A stretch of DNA of 64,000 nt from Micromonospora zamorensis (lineage in GTDB: Bacteria; Actinomycetota; Actinomycetes; Mycobacteriales; Micromonosporaceae), in assembly GCF_900090275.1 (NCBI RefSeq), contig NZ_LT607755.1, forward strand, positions 5,456,001 to 5,520,000, given 5' to 3'. Position 1 is the stretch's first letter; every line of letters starts with the position of its first letter. Below are positions 16,115 to 24,007 of this stretch, piece after piece. The notes under the pieces were generated by a model. The model searched no databases. It was not told the origin of the DNA and saw only the letters and a list, made by a program, of their open reading frames with translations. The position numbers and the translations under genes are program-made.

Positions 16115-17473
16115 CTAGGACGTGGCGGGGCTGGCGGTGCGGACCAGCTCGGCGATCCGCTCGGCGACCTCACGGGCGGTCGCCTCGGTGGCCGCCTCGA
16201 CCATCACCCGGACCAGCGGCTCGGTGCCCGACGGGCGCAGCAGCACCCGGCCGGTCTCACCCAGCTCCGCCTCGGCCCGCTCGACCTCGGCGCGCACGGC
16301 CGGCGCGGCGGCACCGACGGTCCGGTCGCCGACCGGCACGTTGATCAGCACCTGGGGCAGCTTGGTGACCACCGACGCCAGCTCGGCGAGGGACTTGCCG
16401 GTGGCCGCCATCCGGGCCATCAGGTGCAGGCCGGTGAGCACCCCGTCGCCGGTGGTGGCGTGGGCGGGCATCACGATGTGACCGCTCTGCTCACCGCCGA
16501 GCGCCAGCCCGGAGGCGCGCAGCTCCTCCAGCACGTACCGGTCACCGACCTTGGTCTCGATCAGCCGGATGCCCTGCGCGGACATCGCGAGCCGCAGCCC
16601 GAGGTTGCTCATCACGGTGGCCACCAGGGTGTCCTGGGTGAGCGTGCCGGCATCCCGCATGGCCAGCGCGAGGATCGCCATCACCTCGTCGCCGTCCACC
16701 TCGTCGCCGTCGGCGGTGACCGCCAGACAACGGTCGGCGTCGCCGTCGTGGGCGATGCCCAGGTGGGCGCCGTGCTCGACCACGGCCTCACGCAGCGCCT
16801 CGATGTGGTTGGAGCCGCACTCGTCGTTGATGTTCAGGCCGTTCGGCTCGGCATGGATCGCGATGACCTCCGCGCCGGCCTCCTGGTAGGCGACCGGGGC
16901 GACCTCGGCGGCGGCGCCGTTGGCGCAGTCGACCACGACCTTGATGCCTTCGAGCCGGTGCGGCACGGTGCTGACCAGGTGCTGGACGTAGTGGTCGGCG
17001 CCGTCGAGAAGGTCGTGCACGCGGCCGACGCCGGCACCCACCGGGCGGTCCCAGGCGGTGGTGGCGTTCGTCTCGACGGCCGCCTCGATCTGCATCTCGA
17101 TCTCGTCGGGCAACTTGTGCCCGCCGGCGGCGAAGAGCTTGATCCCGTTGTCCGGCATCGGGTTGTGCGACGCGGAGAGCATCACCCCGAGGTCGGCCTT
17201 GGTCTCTGCCGTGAGGAACGCCACCGCGGGGGTCGGCAGCACGCCGACCCGCACCACGTCGGCGCCGGCGCTGGTCAGACCGGCGACCACGGCCGCCTCC
17301 AGCATCTCGCCGCTGGCCCGGGTGTCCCGACCGACGACGGCGAGCGGCGGGTGGCTGCGGTCCGTCTCGGCGAGCGTGTGCGCGGCGGCCACAGCGAGCG
17401 CCAACGCCAACTCCGGTGTGAGATCCGCGTTTGCCCGCCCGCGTACGCCGTCCGTGCCGAACAACCGACCCAT
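16115..17473 (-). CDS. glmM: Phosphoglucosamine mutase
   Basis: GlmM interconverts glucosamine-6-phosphate and glucosamine-1-phosphate on the way to UDP-GlcNAc. The 452-residue protein has the phosphoserine loop MLSASHNP, the Mg-binding HDGDADRC, the sugar-binding GGEQSGH and the C-terminal phosphate loop [12 protein letters not shown]. The start is ATG 17473 ([12 protein letters not shown]), the universal family start, with GGAGG 9 bases upstream. It lies downstream of rplM-rpsI, with a terminator hairpin between. Confidence 0.97.
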   Translation of the reverse strand: MGRLFGTDGVRGRANADLTPELALALAVAAAHTLAETDRSHPPLAVVGRDTRASGEMLEAAVVAGLTSAGADVVRVGVLPTPAVAFLTAETKADLGVMLSASHNPMPDNGIKLFAAGGHKLPDEIEMQIEAAVETNATTAWDRPVGAGVGRVHDLLDGADHYVQHLVSTVPHRLEGIKVVVDCANGAAAEVAPVAYQEAGAEVIAIHAEPNGLNINDECGSNHIEALREAVVEHGAHLGIAHDGDADRCLAVTADGDEVDGDEVMAILALAMRDAGTLTQDTLVATVMSNLGLRLAMSAQGIRLIETKVGDRYVLEELRASGLALGGEQSGHIVMPAHATTGDGVLTGLHLMARMAATGKSLAELASVVTKLPQVLINVPVGDRTVGAAAPAVRAEVERAEAELGETGRVLLRPSGTEPLVRVMVEAATEATAREVAERIAELVRTASPATS

Positions 17474-17517
17474 ACCCGCCAACCTCCGATGAGCACTGCC
17501 AATGAGGAGAAAGCGGA

Positions 17518-17560
17518 ACGGCCGACCCACCTCCCCCTAGCGGGGAGGCGGACCGGCCGT
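17518..17560 (-). terminator. Terminator hairpin after rpsI
   Basis: An inner stem CCTCCCC/GGGGAGG with a short CTAGC loop is continued, after a small internal loop, by the outer stem ACGGCCG/CGGCCGT. It lies between the rpsI stop and the glmM start on the same strand. Confidence 0.7.
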
Positions 17561-17589
17561 CCGTCAGAAGTACAACGCGCTGTTGAAGA

Positions 17590-18063
17590 TCAGCGCTTCG
17601 AGTACTGAGGAGCCTTACGGGCCTTCTTGAGGCCGTACTTCTTGCTCTCCTTGACCCGGGCGTCCCGGGTCAGGAAGCCGGCCTTCTTCAGGGCCGGGCG
17701 GTCGTCCGGGTCGTTGATGATCAGCGCGCGGGCGATGCCCAGCCGAAGCGCGCCGGCCTGCCCGGTGGTGCCGCCGCCATGCAGGTTGGCGATGACGTCG
17801 AACTGCTCGGGCTTCTCGGCGGTGACCAGCGGGTCCTTGATGAGCTGCTGGTGCACCTTGCTCGGGAAGTACGCCTCGAGGTCCTGGCCATTGCAGGTGA
17901 TCTTGCCGGTGCCCGGGACGATACGGACCCGGACGATGGCCTGCTTGCGGCGGCCCACGGTCTGGATCGGCCGGTCACCGCGAGGCGCGCGGGCGACGGG
18001 CGCCGGCGCCTCGGTGGCCTCAGGGGCTTCCGGGGCGACCTCGGTCTCGGTGATGTCGGTCAT
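17590..18063 (-). CDS. rpsI: 30S ribosomal protein S9
   Basis: S9 is the small-subunit protein whose C-terminal tail reaches the P-site tRNA. The conserved core starts at [19 protein letters not shown], includes [22 protein letters not shown], and ends with the invariant [10 protein letters not shown] tail, so the end is intact. At 157 residues it carries an actinobacterial acidic Ala/Pro/Glu N-terminal extension of about 35 residues. ATG 18063 follows AGGAAG by 6 bases; an upstream in-frame start would overlap rplM and is not needed. It is cotranscribed with rplM 20 bases upstream. Confidence 0.97.
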   Translation of the reverse strand: MTDITETEVAPEAPEATEAPAPVARAPRGDRPIQTVGRRKQAIVRVRIVPGTGKITCNGQDLEAYFPSKVHQQLIKDPLVTAEKPEQFDVIANLHGGGTTGQAGALRLGIARALIINDPDDRPALKKAGFLTRDARVKESKKYGLKKARKAPQYSKR

Positions 18064-18083
18064 GCTGCTTCCTTCGCCCGCGC

Positions 18084-18527
18084 TCACTGCGCGATCTGCT
18101 TGATCTCGAACGGCACCGGCTGCTGCGCGAGGTGCGGGTGCTCGGCACCGGCGTAGACCTTCAGCTTCTTGATCAGCTGACGGCCGAGCTTGTTGTGCGG
18201 GAGCATCCCCTTCACGGCCAGCTCGATGGCCCGCTCGGGGCGCTTGGTCAGCAGCTCCTCGTAGCCAATCTGCTTCAGACCACCCGGGTAACCGGAGTGG
18301 CGGTAAGCAACCTTGGTCTGGCGCTTGTTGCCGGTCAACGCAACCTTGCCCGCGTTCACGATGACGACAAAGTCGCCCGTGTCGACGTGCGGCGCGAAAG
18401 TCGGCTTGTGCTTACCACGCAGCAACGTGGCGGCGTGGGTGGCCAGGCGGCCCAGCACGACATCAGAGGCGTCGATGACGTGCCACTGACGCTCGATCTC
18501 ACCCGGCTTCGGGCTGTACGTACGCAC
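18084..18527 (-). CDS. rplM: 50S ribosomal protein L13
   Basis: L13 is an early-assembling large-subunit protein. The 147-residue protein has the typical [20 protein letters not shown] start, [17 protein letters not shown], the GDFVVIVNA strand and [24 protein letters not shown] 18527 was chosen from family alignment and the AGGTAG upstream; the frame is open further but unlike L13. It is the first gene of the rplM-rpsI operon, with a good promoter (18661-18690) giving a leader of about 127 bases. Confidence 0.97.
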   Translation of the reverse strand: MRTYSPKPGEIERQWHVIDASDVVLGRLATHAATLLRGKHKPTFAPHVDTGDFVVIVNAGKVALTGNKRQTKVAYRHSGYPGGLKQIGYEELLTKRPERAIELAVKGMLPHNKLGRQLIKKLKVYAGAEHPHLAQQPVPFEIKQIAQ

Positions 18528-18660
18528 AGGTCTACCTTGTCTCGTCGTCGGTCTGGGGTCGCGCGCCGAGGTGACCAGATCTTGCAGGCCGGACCAGCGC
18601 GCACGAACGACCAAGCGTACCTGATGGGGCACGCCTCTGGATGTCGTACAACAGCAGGCA

Positions 18661-18690
18661 ACGATACCCGGCGCCCCATCCGCAGGTCAA
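18661..18690 (-). promoter_or_regulatory. SigA-type promoter of rplM-rpsI
   Basis: On the minus strand TTGACC (18690-18685), an 18-base spacer and TATCGT (18666-18661) form the best -35/-10 pair in the window. Transcription from about 18654 would give a 127-base leader before rplM, long enough for regulation. Confidence 0.65.
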
Positions 18691-18736
18691 AACGGGGGTG
18701 CGCTCGTGCGCGGCGACACGCCAGCCGTGGCCCAGC

Positions 18737-20119
18737 TCACACGTTGGCGAGCCGATCGACCCTCGGCCGGAGGTAGACGACCCAGGTGACCGCGAAACAC
18801 AACGCGTACCAGCCGATGAAGGCCAGGTAGGCGGCGTCGGCGTTGCCGGAGCCCAGGAACGACTGTCGGAACGAGATGTTGACCAGCACCCCGCCGGACG
18901 CCCCGACGGCACCCGCGATGCCGATCAGCGCGCCGGTCATCCGCCGCGCCCACCGCGCGGCGGCCTCCGGATCGCGGCGACCCGACGTCACGGCGTCCGC
19001 CGCCCGGGCCCGGAAGATCGCCGGGATCATCTTGTAGGTGGATCCGTTGCCGATGCCGGAGAAGACGAACAGGGCGAGGAACCCGGCCAGGTAGAGCCCG
19101 AACGACCGTTCCCGGGCGGCGTACAGCACGGTGCCCGCGCCGGCCGCCATCGCCACGAAGTTCCAGAAGGTCACCCGGGCACCGCCCAACCGGTCGGCCA
19201 GGTGCCCGCCCAGCGGGCGGATCAGCGAACCGACCAGCGGGCCGAGGAAGGTCAGCCAGGCGGCGTCGACCGGGGTGGGGAACCGCTCGGCGAACTGGAG
19301 CTGGAGCACCTGACCGAAGGCGAAACCGAACCCGATGAACGAGCCGAAGGTGCCGACGTAGAGCACCGACATGACCCAGGTGTGCGGGTCGCGGGCCGCC
19401 TCACGCAGCGCGCCCGGCTCGTTGCGCGCCCCGGGCACGGTGTCCAACCAGCGGGCCGCGGCCAGCGCGGCCAGCACGATCAGCGGCAGGTAGACCGCCG
19501 GCACCAGACGGGGGTACGCGGCACCGGCGGTGGCGAGGACCGCCAACCCGACCAACTGCACCGCGGGTACGCCGAGGTTGCCGCCGCCGGCGTTGAGCCC
19601 GAGGGCCCGGCCCTTGAGCCGCTGTGGGTAGAACAGGTTGATGTTCGCCATCGAGGAGGCGAAGTTGCCGCCACCGACGCCGGTCAGGCAGGCGAGCACC
19701 ATCAGCGTGGAGTAGGACACCCCGGGTTCCAGCAGCACCGTCATCGGCACCGTGGGCACCAGCAGCAGGAGCGCGCTGATGATCGTCCAGCGCCGCCCGC
19801 CGAAGCGGGCCACCGCCAGCGTGTACGGCAGGCGCAGTACCGCGCCCAGTGCGGCCGGCACGGCGGTGAGCAGGAACTTCCCGGCCGGGTCGATGCCGTA
19901 CGCGGGGCCGAGGAAGAGCACGGTGACCGACCAGAGGCTCCACACCGAGAAGCCGACGTGCTCGGCGAAGATCGAGACCCAGAGGTTGCGCCGGGCGATG
20001 GGCGCGCCCGTCACCCGCCAGAAGTCGGGGTCCTCGGGGCGCCAGTCGTCGAGCCGGCGCGCGCGCCCGGTGGCAGCCGGCGGCCGGGTGGTGACTGCGG
20101 TGCTGGTGAGCGTGCTCAC
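18737..20119 (-). CDS. narK: NarK/NasA-type nitrate/nitrite MFS transporter
   Basis: This 460-residue membrane protein has about 12 hydrophobic helices and the nitrate signature GVGGGNFASSMANINLFYP in helix 5, with a second Gly-rich signature FVFSGIGNGSTYKMIP in helix 11. Both identify the nitrate/nitrite porter family. The conserved substrate-binding Arg residues are plausible in LRLPYT and SLIRPLGG. It starts with GTG 20119 behind AGGAGG with 7-base spacing. That site is buried in the 3' arm of a perfect 10-bp hairpin (20127-20151). It would feed NasA, whose operon is 1.7 kb away on the other strand. Confidence 0.92.
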   Translation of the reverse strand: MSTLTSTAVTTRPPAATGRARRLDDWRPEDPDFWRVTGAPIARRNLWVSIFAEHVGFSVWSLWSVTVLFLGPAYGIDPAGKFLLTAVPAALGAVLRLPYTLAVARFGGRRWTIISALLLLVPTVPMTVLLEPGVSYSTLMVLACLTGVGGGNFASSMANINLFYPQRLKGRALGLNAGGGNLGVPAVQLVGLAVLATAGAAYPRLVPAVYLPLIVLAALAAARWLDTVPGARNEPGALREAARDPHTWVMSVLYVGTFGSFIGFGFAFGQVLQLQFAERFPTPVDAAWLTFLGPLVGSLIRPLGGHLADRLGGARVTFWNFVAMAAGAGTVLYAARERSFGLYLAGFLALFVFSGIGNGSTYKMIPAIFRARAADAVTSGRRDPEAAARWARRMTGALIGIAGAVGASGGVLVNISFRQSFLGSGNADAAYLAFIGWYALCFAVTWVVYLRPRVDRLANV

Positions 20120-20126
20120 GGCGGCT

Positions 20127-20151
20127 CCTCCTCGTCGATGTGACGAGGAGG
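20127..20151 (-). promoter_or_regulatory. Hairpin that sequesters the narK ribosome binding site
   Basis: In the narK leader CCTCCTCGTC and GACGAGGAGG form a perfect 10-bp stem around a 5-base loop. The 3' arm is the Shine-Dalgarno sequence itself, ending 7 bases before the GTG. A TAGCGT box at 20153-20158 could start transcription inside the 5' arm, in which case only part of the stem would form. Confidence 0.6.
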
Positions 20152-20248
20152 AACGCTAGGAACGCCCGGTTACCTGGCAGTGCCCGTCGCGGGTCGGCCC
20201 GGAAACGGGGACCGCACCACGGGCCGGCGGCGGTGGTGAGGTCGGTGC

Positions 20249-20542
20249 TCAGAGCTGTTGCAGGATGCGCAGCGCGCGGCCGACCCGGATCATGGTGTCG
20301 GTGTCGGCGACGTCCACGCAGTCGGTGAACCACTTCTTCATGGGCGAGGAGATGCGGTCGGGCATCACCACGTACCGGCCCATCGACACGGCGAGCGGCG
20401 AGTCGCGCAGCAGCGACTCCTCCACCACCTCGACCACGATCACGATGGGTACGTCGGTGGAGTTGTAGACGTCCGAGCTGACCACGAGGCCGAGGCGTTC
20501 CCGGGCGCCCTCGATGCGCCAGACCTCTCCCCTACGCAGCAC
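20249..20542 (-). CDS. MazF/PemK-family toxin-like protein
   Basis: The 97-residue protein begins LRRGEVWRIEG, which matches the RGEVWW start of MazF/PemK endoribonucleases, followed by RLGLVVSSDVYN and the beta-rich PIVIVVEVVE. Usual toxins keep an Arg and a Thr/Ser in the active site; here RRGE and the SS of VVSSD are candidates, but I cannot confirm catalysis. The GTG at 20542 was chosen since it gives the family start and overlaps the antitoxin gene by 11 bases. It is the second gene of the pair and points towards narK on the same strand. Confidence 0.75.
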   Translation of the reverse strand: MLRRGEVWRIEGARERLGLVVSSDVYNSTDVPIVIVVEVVEESLLRDSPLAVSMGRYVVMPDRISSPMKKWFTDCVDVADTDTMIRVGRALRILQQL

Positions 20543-20789
20543 GCGGTCGTCCGCCGGAGAGCAGGTCGTTGACCATGCCCACCTCGCGGGCGTCGGCGAG
20601 AGCGGCGGACTCCAGGTCCAGACCGGCACGGCCCACGGCTGCGGCGTGCGCGGTGAACACCTCGCGCAGCGCCTTCTCGCGGGCGGCCTGGTCCATCCAT
20701 GCGGAGAGCGACAGCCCTTCGCGCTTGGCGAACCGCCGGGCCTCCTCGATCGTCTCGTCGGTAAACGACAGAGTCACCTTGGCAGTCAT
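20532..20789 (-). CDS. Antitoxin-like partner of the MazF-family protein
   Basis: This 85-residue protein starts TAKVTLSFTDETIEEARRFAKREGLSLSAWM, a strand followed by two helices as in ribbon-helix-helix antitoxins that bind their own operator; the acidic/helical rest would wrap the toxin. Its 3' end overlaps the toxin gene by 11 bases, and it comes first, the usual order. The ATG at 20789 is supported by a TAGTCT box 7 bases before it, so the mRNA is probably leaderless; an upstream start at 20807 would lie before the promoter. Confidence 0.72.
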   Translation of the reverse strand: MTAKVTLSFTDETIEEARRFAKREGLSLSAWMDQAAREKALREVFTAHAAAVGRAGLDLESAALADAREVGMVNDLLSGGRPRAA

Positions 20790-20796
20790 GCCGCTG

Positions 20797-20802
20797 AGAC
20801 TA
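20797..20802 (-). promoter_or_regulatory. -10 box of the antitoxin gene, probable leaderless start
   Basis: TAGTCT on the minus strand is followed by 7 bases and the ATG at 20789, ruling out the longer open frame that starts at 20807. Confidence 0.55.
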
Positions 20803-20879
20803 CCCACCGGTGTGACCGACAGTCATCCACGCGACCGCCGGCTCGCCCCCCGCCGCCGAAACGCACATACCGGCGATGT

Positions 20880-21575
20880 TCACCGGGCCCGGCCGCCGAA
20901 CACCGCGAAGCGCCACTCCTTGAAGTAGCAGTCGACGTCGATCAGGCCCGCCTCGGCGAGCCACCGGCACTGGTCGGCGACCGTCGCCGGCCGGTCGTGC
21001 CGCATCCGCTCCCGGGATGCGGCGATCTCCTCACCGGACGCGCCCAGCTCGGTGATCCGCTGCATCCACACCTTGTCGTAGCGACGGTCCAACTCCGGAG
21101 TCGGGCCGGCGACCTGCTCCGCGTTGACGAACACCCCGCCGGGCGCGAGTGCGCCGGCAGCCCTCCGGTACAGCGTCCGCTTGCCCTCGTCGTCGAGGTG
21201 GTGGATCGCCAGCGCGCTGACCACCGCGTCGTACCGGCCGGCGGGCAGCGGATCGGCCAGGTCGGCCCGGACCGTCCGGTGCGGCACCGACCGGGCGTCC
21301 AACTGCTCGGTGGCGCGGGCGAGCATCGCCGGCGCCCCGTCGACCAGGGTCAGCCGGACACCGGGCACCGCGGCGGCCAGCAGCAGCGAGAGCAGGCCGG
21401 TGCCGGCGCCCAGGTCCAACACCTCCGGCGTACGACCGGCGGCGAGCGCGGCCCGCAGCGGTGGCGCGGTCACCTCGACCGCCGTGCCGTAGAAGGCGTC
21501 GAAGCAGGGCACGAGCCGCCTGCGCGCCTCGTCGTAGGTGCCGGCCACCGCGTCGAAGACGTCCGTCACGCTCAT
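20880..21575 (-). CDS. Class I SAM-dependent methyltransferase
   Basis: The 231-residue protein has the SAM-binding motif I VLDLGAGTGLLSLLL (about residues 51-65), the acidic end of strand 2 (LTLVDGAPAML), motif II YDAVVSALAIHHLDDEGK and the post-motif GALAPGGVF. These are typical of small-molecule or ubiquinone/tellurite-type methyltransferases; the substrate is unknown. The C-terminal WLAEAGLIDVDCYFKEWRFAVFGG is the normal end of the fold. It lies divergent from nasA, with a palindrome just upstream of its ATG that may be an operator. Confidence 0.88.
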   Translation of the reverse strand: MSVTDVFDAVAGTYDEARRRLVPCFDAFYGTAVEVTAPPLRAALAAGRTPEVLDLGAGTGLLSLLLAAAVPGVRLTLVDGAPAMLARATEQLDARSVPHRTVRADLADPLPAGRYDAVVSALAIHHLDDEGKRTLYRRAAGALAPGGVFVNAEQVAGPTPELDRRYDKVWMQRITELGASGEEIAASRERMRHDRPATVADQCRWLAEAGLIDVDCYFKEWRFAVFGGRAR

Positions 21576-21580
21576 CGCGC

Positions 21581-21597
21581 TCTCCCAATTAGTGAGA
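21581..21597. promoter_or_regulatory. Operator-like palindrome upstream of the methyltransferase
   Basis: TCTCCCAATTAGTGAGA is an imperfect dyad (TCTC...GAGA around an AATTA core) 5 bases before the ATG at 21575. A TACAAT box further up (about 21613-21618, minus strand) could be the -10. No regulator gene adjoins. Confidence 0.35.
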
Positions 21598-21629
21598 CAG
21601 ATTTCCCATATTGTAAGCCAATGAACGAC

Positions 21630-21656
21630 GCTGATGTCGTCAGCGATTCAGCTCCA
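21630..21656. repeat. Partial copy of the 16052-16090 hairpin element
   Basis: The 27 bases match 16060-16086 at 25 positions in the same orientation. The left arm of the hairpin is missing here, so the copy cannot fold as the other does. It lies in the divergent gap between the methyltransferase and nasA. Confidence 0.65.
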
Positions 21657-21723
21657 AAGGCTCCGGCTCGCACCTCCCACCGCACGCGAAGTCACAGCGG
21701 ATTCCGCCGCAACGGAGCCGGAA

Positions 21724-21757
21724 CGGCGGTGTCCGGGGTCGAGCCGCGCCGGGGCAG
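21724..21757. repeat. 34-bp exact repeat, copy 1 (intergenic)
   Basis: These 34 bases, running from CGGCGGTGTCC to CCGGGGCAG, recur without a change at 31717-31750 in the same orientation, where they are inside the sensor-kinase gene. Here they lie between genes. Confidence 0.85.
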
Positions 21758-21812
21758 TGATCGCTGGCGACCATCCGTCCTCTGCCGTGCCCGCGTGCGG
21801 TGTGAGCCCCAC

Positions 21813-21850
21813 TTGACAGGACCGAAACAGAAGAGACCCGGACCGGAAAC
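21813..21850 (+). promoter_or_regulatory. GlnR-type box upstream of nasA
   Basis: The sequence reads TTGAC-N6-GAAAC-N6-GACCC-N6-GAAAC, which has the exact spacing of the actinobacterial GlnR operator (gTnAC-N6-GaAAC-N6-GTnAC-N6-GaAAC). Both GAAAC halves are perfect; the first a-site matches 3 of its 4 fixed bases and the second 2 of 4. The first a-site also belongs to a consensus -35 (TTGACA). The box ends 24 bases before the nasA ATG, so it should control the nas-nir operon. Confidence 0.65.
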
Positions 21851-21874
21851 CGCCCGGCGGCACGCTTTGCCGAC

Positions 21875-24007
21875 ATGACAGACGGTGCATGGTCGGCAAC
21901 TCGACCGGGGCTGGCGCCCCGGGAGGTGGCGACGCACTGCCCGTACTGCGCGCTGCAGTGCGGCATGACGCTGCGCGAGGACGACACCGGGGTCTCGGTC
22001 CACCCCCGCCAGTTCCCCACCAACCGGGGCGGGCTCTGCCAGAAGGGTTGGACCGCCGCCGAACTGCTCGACCACCCGGAGCGGCTGACCACTCCCCTGC
22101 TGCGCGACCCGGCCACCGGTGAGCTGCGCCCGGCGAGCTGGGACGCCGCGCTCGACCGGGTCGTCACCGGCATCCGCGCGGTCCAGCAGGACGCCGGCCG
22201 TGACGCGGTCGCCGTCTTCGGTGGCGGCGGCCTGACCAACGAGAAGGCGTACGCGCTGGGAAAGTTCGCCCGGATCGGGCTGCGCACCCGGCACATCGAC
22301 TACAACGGACGGTTCTGCATGTCCTCGGCGGCGGCCGCCGGGATGCGCGCCTTCGGCATCGACCGTGGGCTGCCGTTCCCGCTGGCCGACCTGGGCCGGG
22401 CCGACACCCTGCTGCTGGTCGGCGCGAACCCGGCGGAGACCATGCCGCCGCTGGTGCGCTGGCTCACCGAACAGCGCCGGGGCGGCGGCCGGCTGATCGT
22501 CGTCGACCCCCGGGTCACCGCCACGGCCCGCCAGGCCGACCTGCACCTGCAACCGCTGCCCGGCACCGATCTCGCGGTGGCCAACGCGTTGCTGCACATC
22601 GCCCTCACCGAGGGGTGGGTCGACCGGTCCTACGTGGCCGAACGCACCACTGGCTTCGAGGCGGTCCGCCGCAGCGTCGCCGCCTGGTGGCCGGCCCGCG
22701 CAGAGCAGCTCTCCGGTGTGCCGGTGGCCGACCTGGAGGAGACCGCCCGCGCGTTGGGCACCGGCGGTCGCGTGATCATCCTGACCGCGCGGGGCGCCGA
22801 GCAGCACGCCAAGGGCGTCGACACGGTCACCGCGTACGTCAATCTCGCCCTCGCCCTCGGCCTGCCCGGCCGCGACGGTTCGGGGTACGGCTGCCTCACC
22901 GGCCAGGGCAACGGCCAGGGCGGGCGGGAGCACGGGCAGAAGGCCGACCAACTCCCCGGCTACCGGCGGATCGACGACCCGGCGGCCCGGGAGCACGTGG
23001 CCGGTGTCTGGGGGGTGCCGGCCGACGAGCTGCCCGGCCCGGGTGTGCCGGCCTACCAACTGCTCGACTCGCTCGGCACACCGGACGGCCCCCGCGCGTT
23101 GCTGGTGTTCGGCTCCAACCCGGTGGTCTCCGCGCCTCGGGCGTCCCGGATCGAGGGCCGGTTGCGGGATCTCGACCTGCTGGTCGTCGCCGACCTGCTG
23201 CTCTCCGAGACGGCCGCGCTGGCCGACGTGGTGCTGCCCACCGCGCAGTGGGCGGAGGAGGACGGCACCATGACCAACCTGGAGGGTCGGGTGCTGCGTC
23301 GCCGGGCGCTGCGCCCACCCCCACCGGACGTCCGGACCGACCTGGACATCATCTCCGCCCTCGCGGCGAGACTGGCCCCCCACGAGGCCTCGGCCACCGA
23401 GGCGGCAGCCCGGTTCCCGGCCGACCCGGCCGCCGTCTTCGCCGAGCTGCGCCGCGCCTCCGCCGGCGGGATCGCCGACTACGCCGGCATCAGCTGGGCC
23501 CGGATCGACGGCGACGACGGCGTCTGGTGGCCCTGCCCGACCGAGGACGGGCCGGACACTCCCCGGCTGTTCGCCGAGCGGTTCGCGACCCCGGACGGCC
23601 GGGCCCGGTTCCACCCCGTCGACCACCGGCCGGCCGCCGAGGAGGTCTGCTCCGCGTACCCGTTGCACTTCACCACCGGCCGGGTGCTGGCGCAGTACCA
23701 GTCCGGCACCCAGACCCGCCGGGTGCCCGCGCTGCGGCGCGCCGCCCCGGAGGCGTTCGTCGAGCTGCACCCCGACCTGGCCGCCCGCCTGGGCATCGAC
23801 GACGGCGACCCGGTGCGGGTGACCTCACGCCGGGGTGAGCTGTGCGCCCCGGCGCGCCTCAGCGCCGGGATCCGACCGGACACCGTGTTCGCGCCGTTCC
23901 ACTACCCGGGTGCGGGACGGGCCAACTCGGTCACCAACGACGCGGTGGACCCGATCTCCGGGATGCCCGAGTTCAAGATCTGCGCGGTACGGGTGGAGAA
24001 GGCATGA
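21875..24007 (+). CDS. nasA: Assimilatory nitrate reductase, molybdopterin catalytic subunit
   Basis: NasA reduces nitrate to nitrite in the cytoplasm using bis-MGD and a [4Fe-4S] cluster. The cluster ligands are Cys22, Cys25, Cys29 and Cys55 (CPYCALQCGM...LCQKGW), and the likely Mo ligand is Cys148 in NGRFCMSSA. The molybdopterin-binding segments LLVGANPAETMP and LLVFGSNPVVS follow, and the C-terminal MGD-binding domain is seen from YPLHFTTGRVLAQYQSGTQTRR. There is no signal peptide, which fits an assimilatory enzyme. At 710 residues it lacks the extra C-terminal [2Fe-2S] domain of some NasA; the next gene supplies one. It overlaps that gene by ATGA. Confidence 0.94.
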   Translation: MTDGAWSATRPGLAPREVATHCPYCALQCGMTLREDDTGVSVHPRQFPTNRGGLCQKGWTAAELLDHPERLTTPLLRDPATGELRPASWDAALDRVVTGIRAVQQDAGRDAVAVFGGGGLTNEKAYALGKFARIGLRTRHIDYNGRFCMSSAAAAGMRAFGIDRGLPFPLADLGRADTLLLVGANPAETMPPLVRWLTEQRRGGGRLIVVDPRVTATARQADLHLQPLPGTDLAVANALLHIALTEGWVDRSYVAERTTGFEAVRRSVAAWWPARAEQLSGVPVADLEETARALGTGGRVIILTARGAEQHAKGVDTVTAYVNLALALGLPGRDGSGYGCLTGQGNGQGGREHGQKADQLPGYRRIDDPAAREHVAGVWGVPADELPGPGVPAYQLLDSLGTPDGPRALLVFGSNPVVSAPRASRIEGRLRDLDLLVVADLLLSETAALADVVLPTAQWAEEDGTMTNLEGRVLRRRALRPPPPDVRTDLDIISALAARLAPHEASATEAAARFPADPAAVFAELRRASAGGIADYAGISWARIDGDDGVWWPCPTEDGPDTPRLFAERFATPDGRARFHPVDHRPAAEEVCSAYPLHFTTGRVLAQYQSGTQTRRVPALRRAAPEAFVELHPDLAARLGIDDGDPVRVTSRRGELCAPARLSAGIRPDTVFAPFHYPGAGRANSVTNDAVDPISGMPEFKICAVRVEKA

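Noticed and set aside
20140..20165. A GlnR box upstream of narK
   Set aside because: GTGAC is followed by GGAAC at the wrong spacing (5 bases) and no second unit fits.
21724..21757. The 34-bp repeat as an attachment site of an integrated element
   Set aside because: No integrase, no tRNA gene at either copy, and the DNA between them is ordinary nitrate metabolism.
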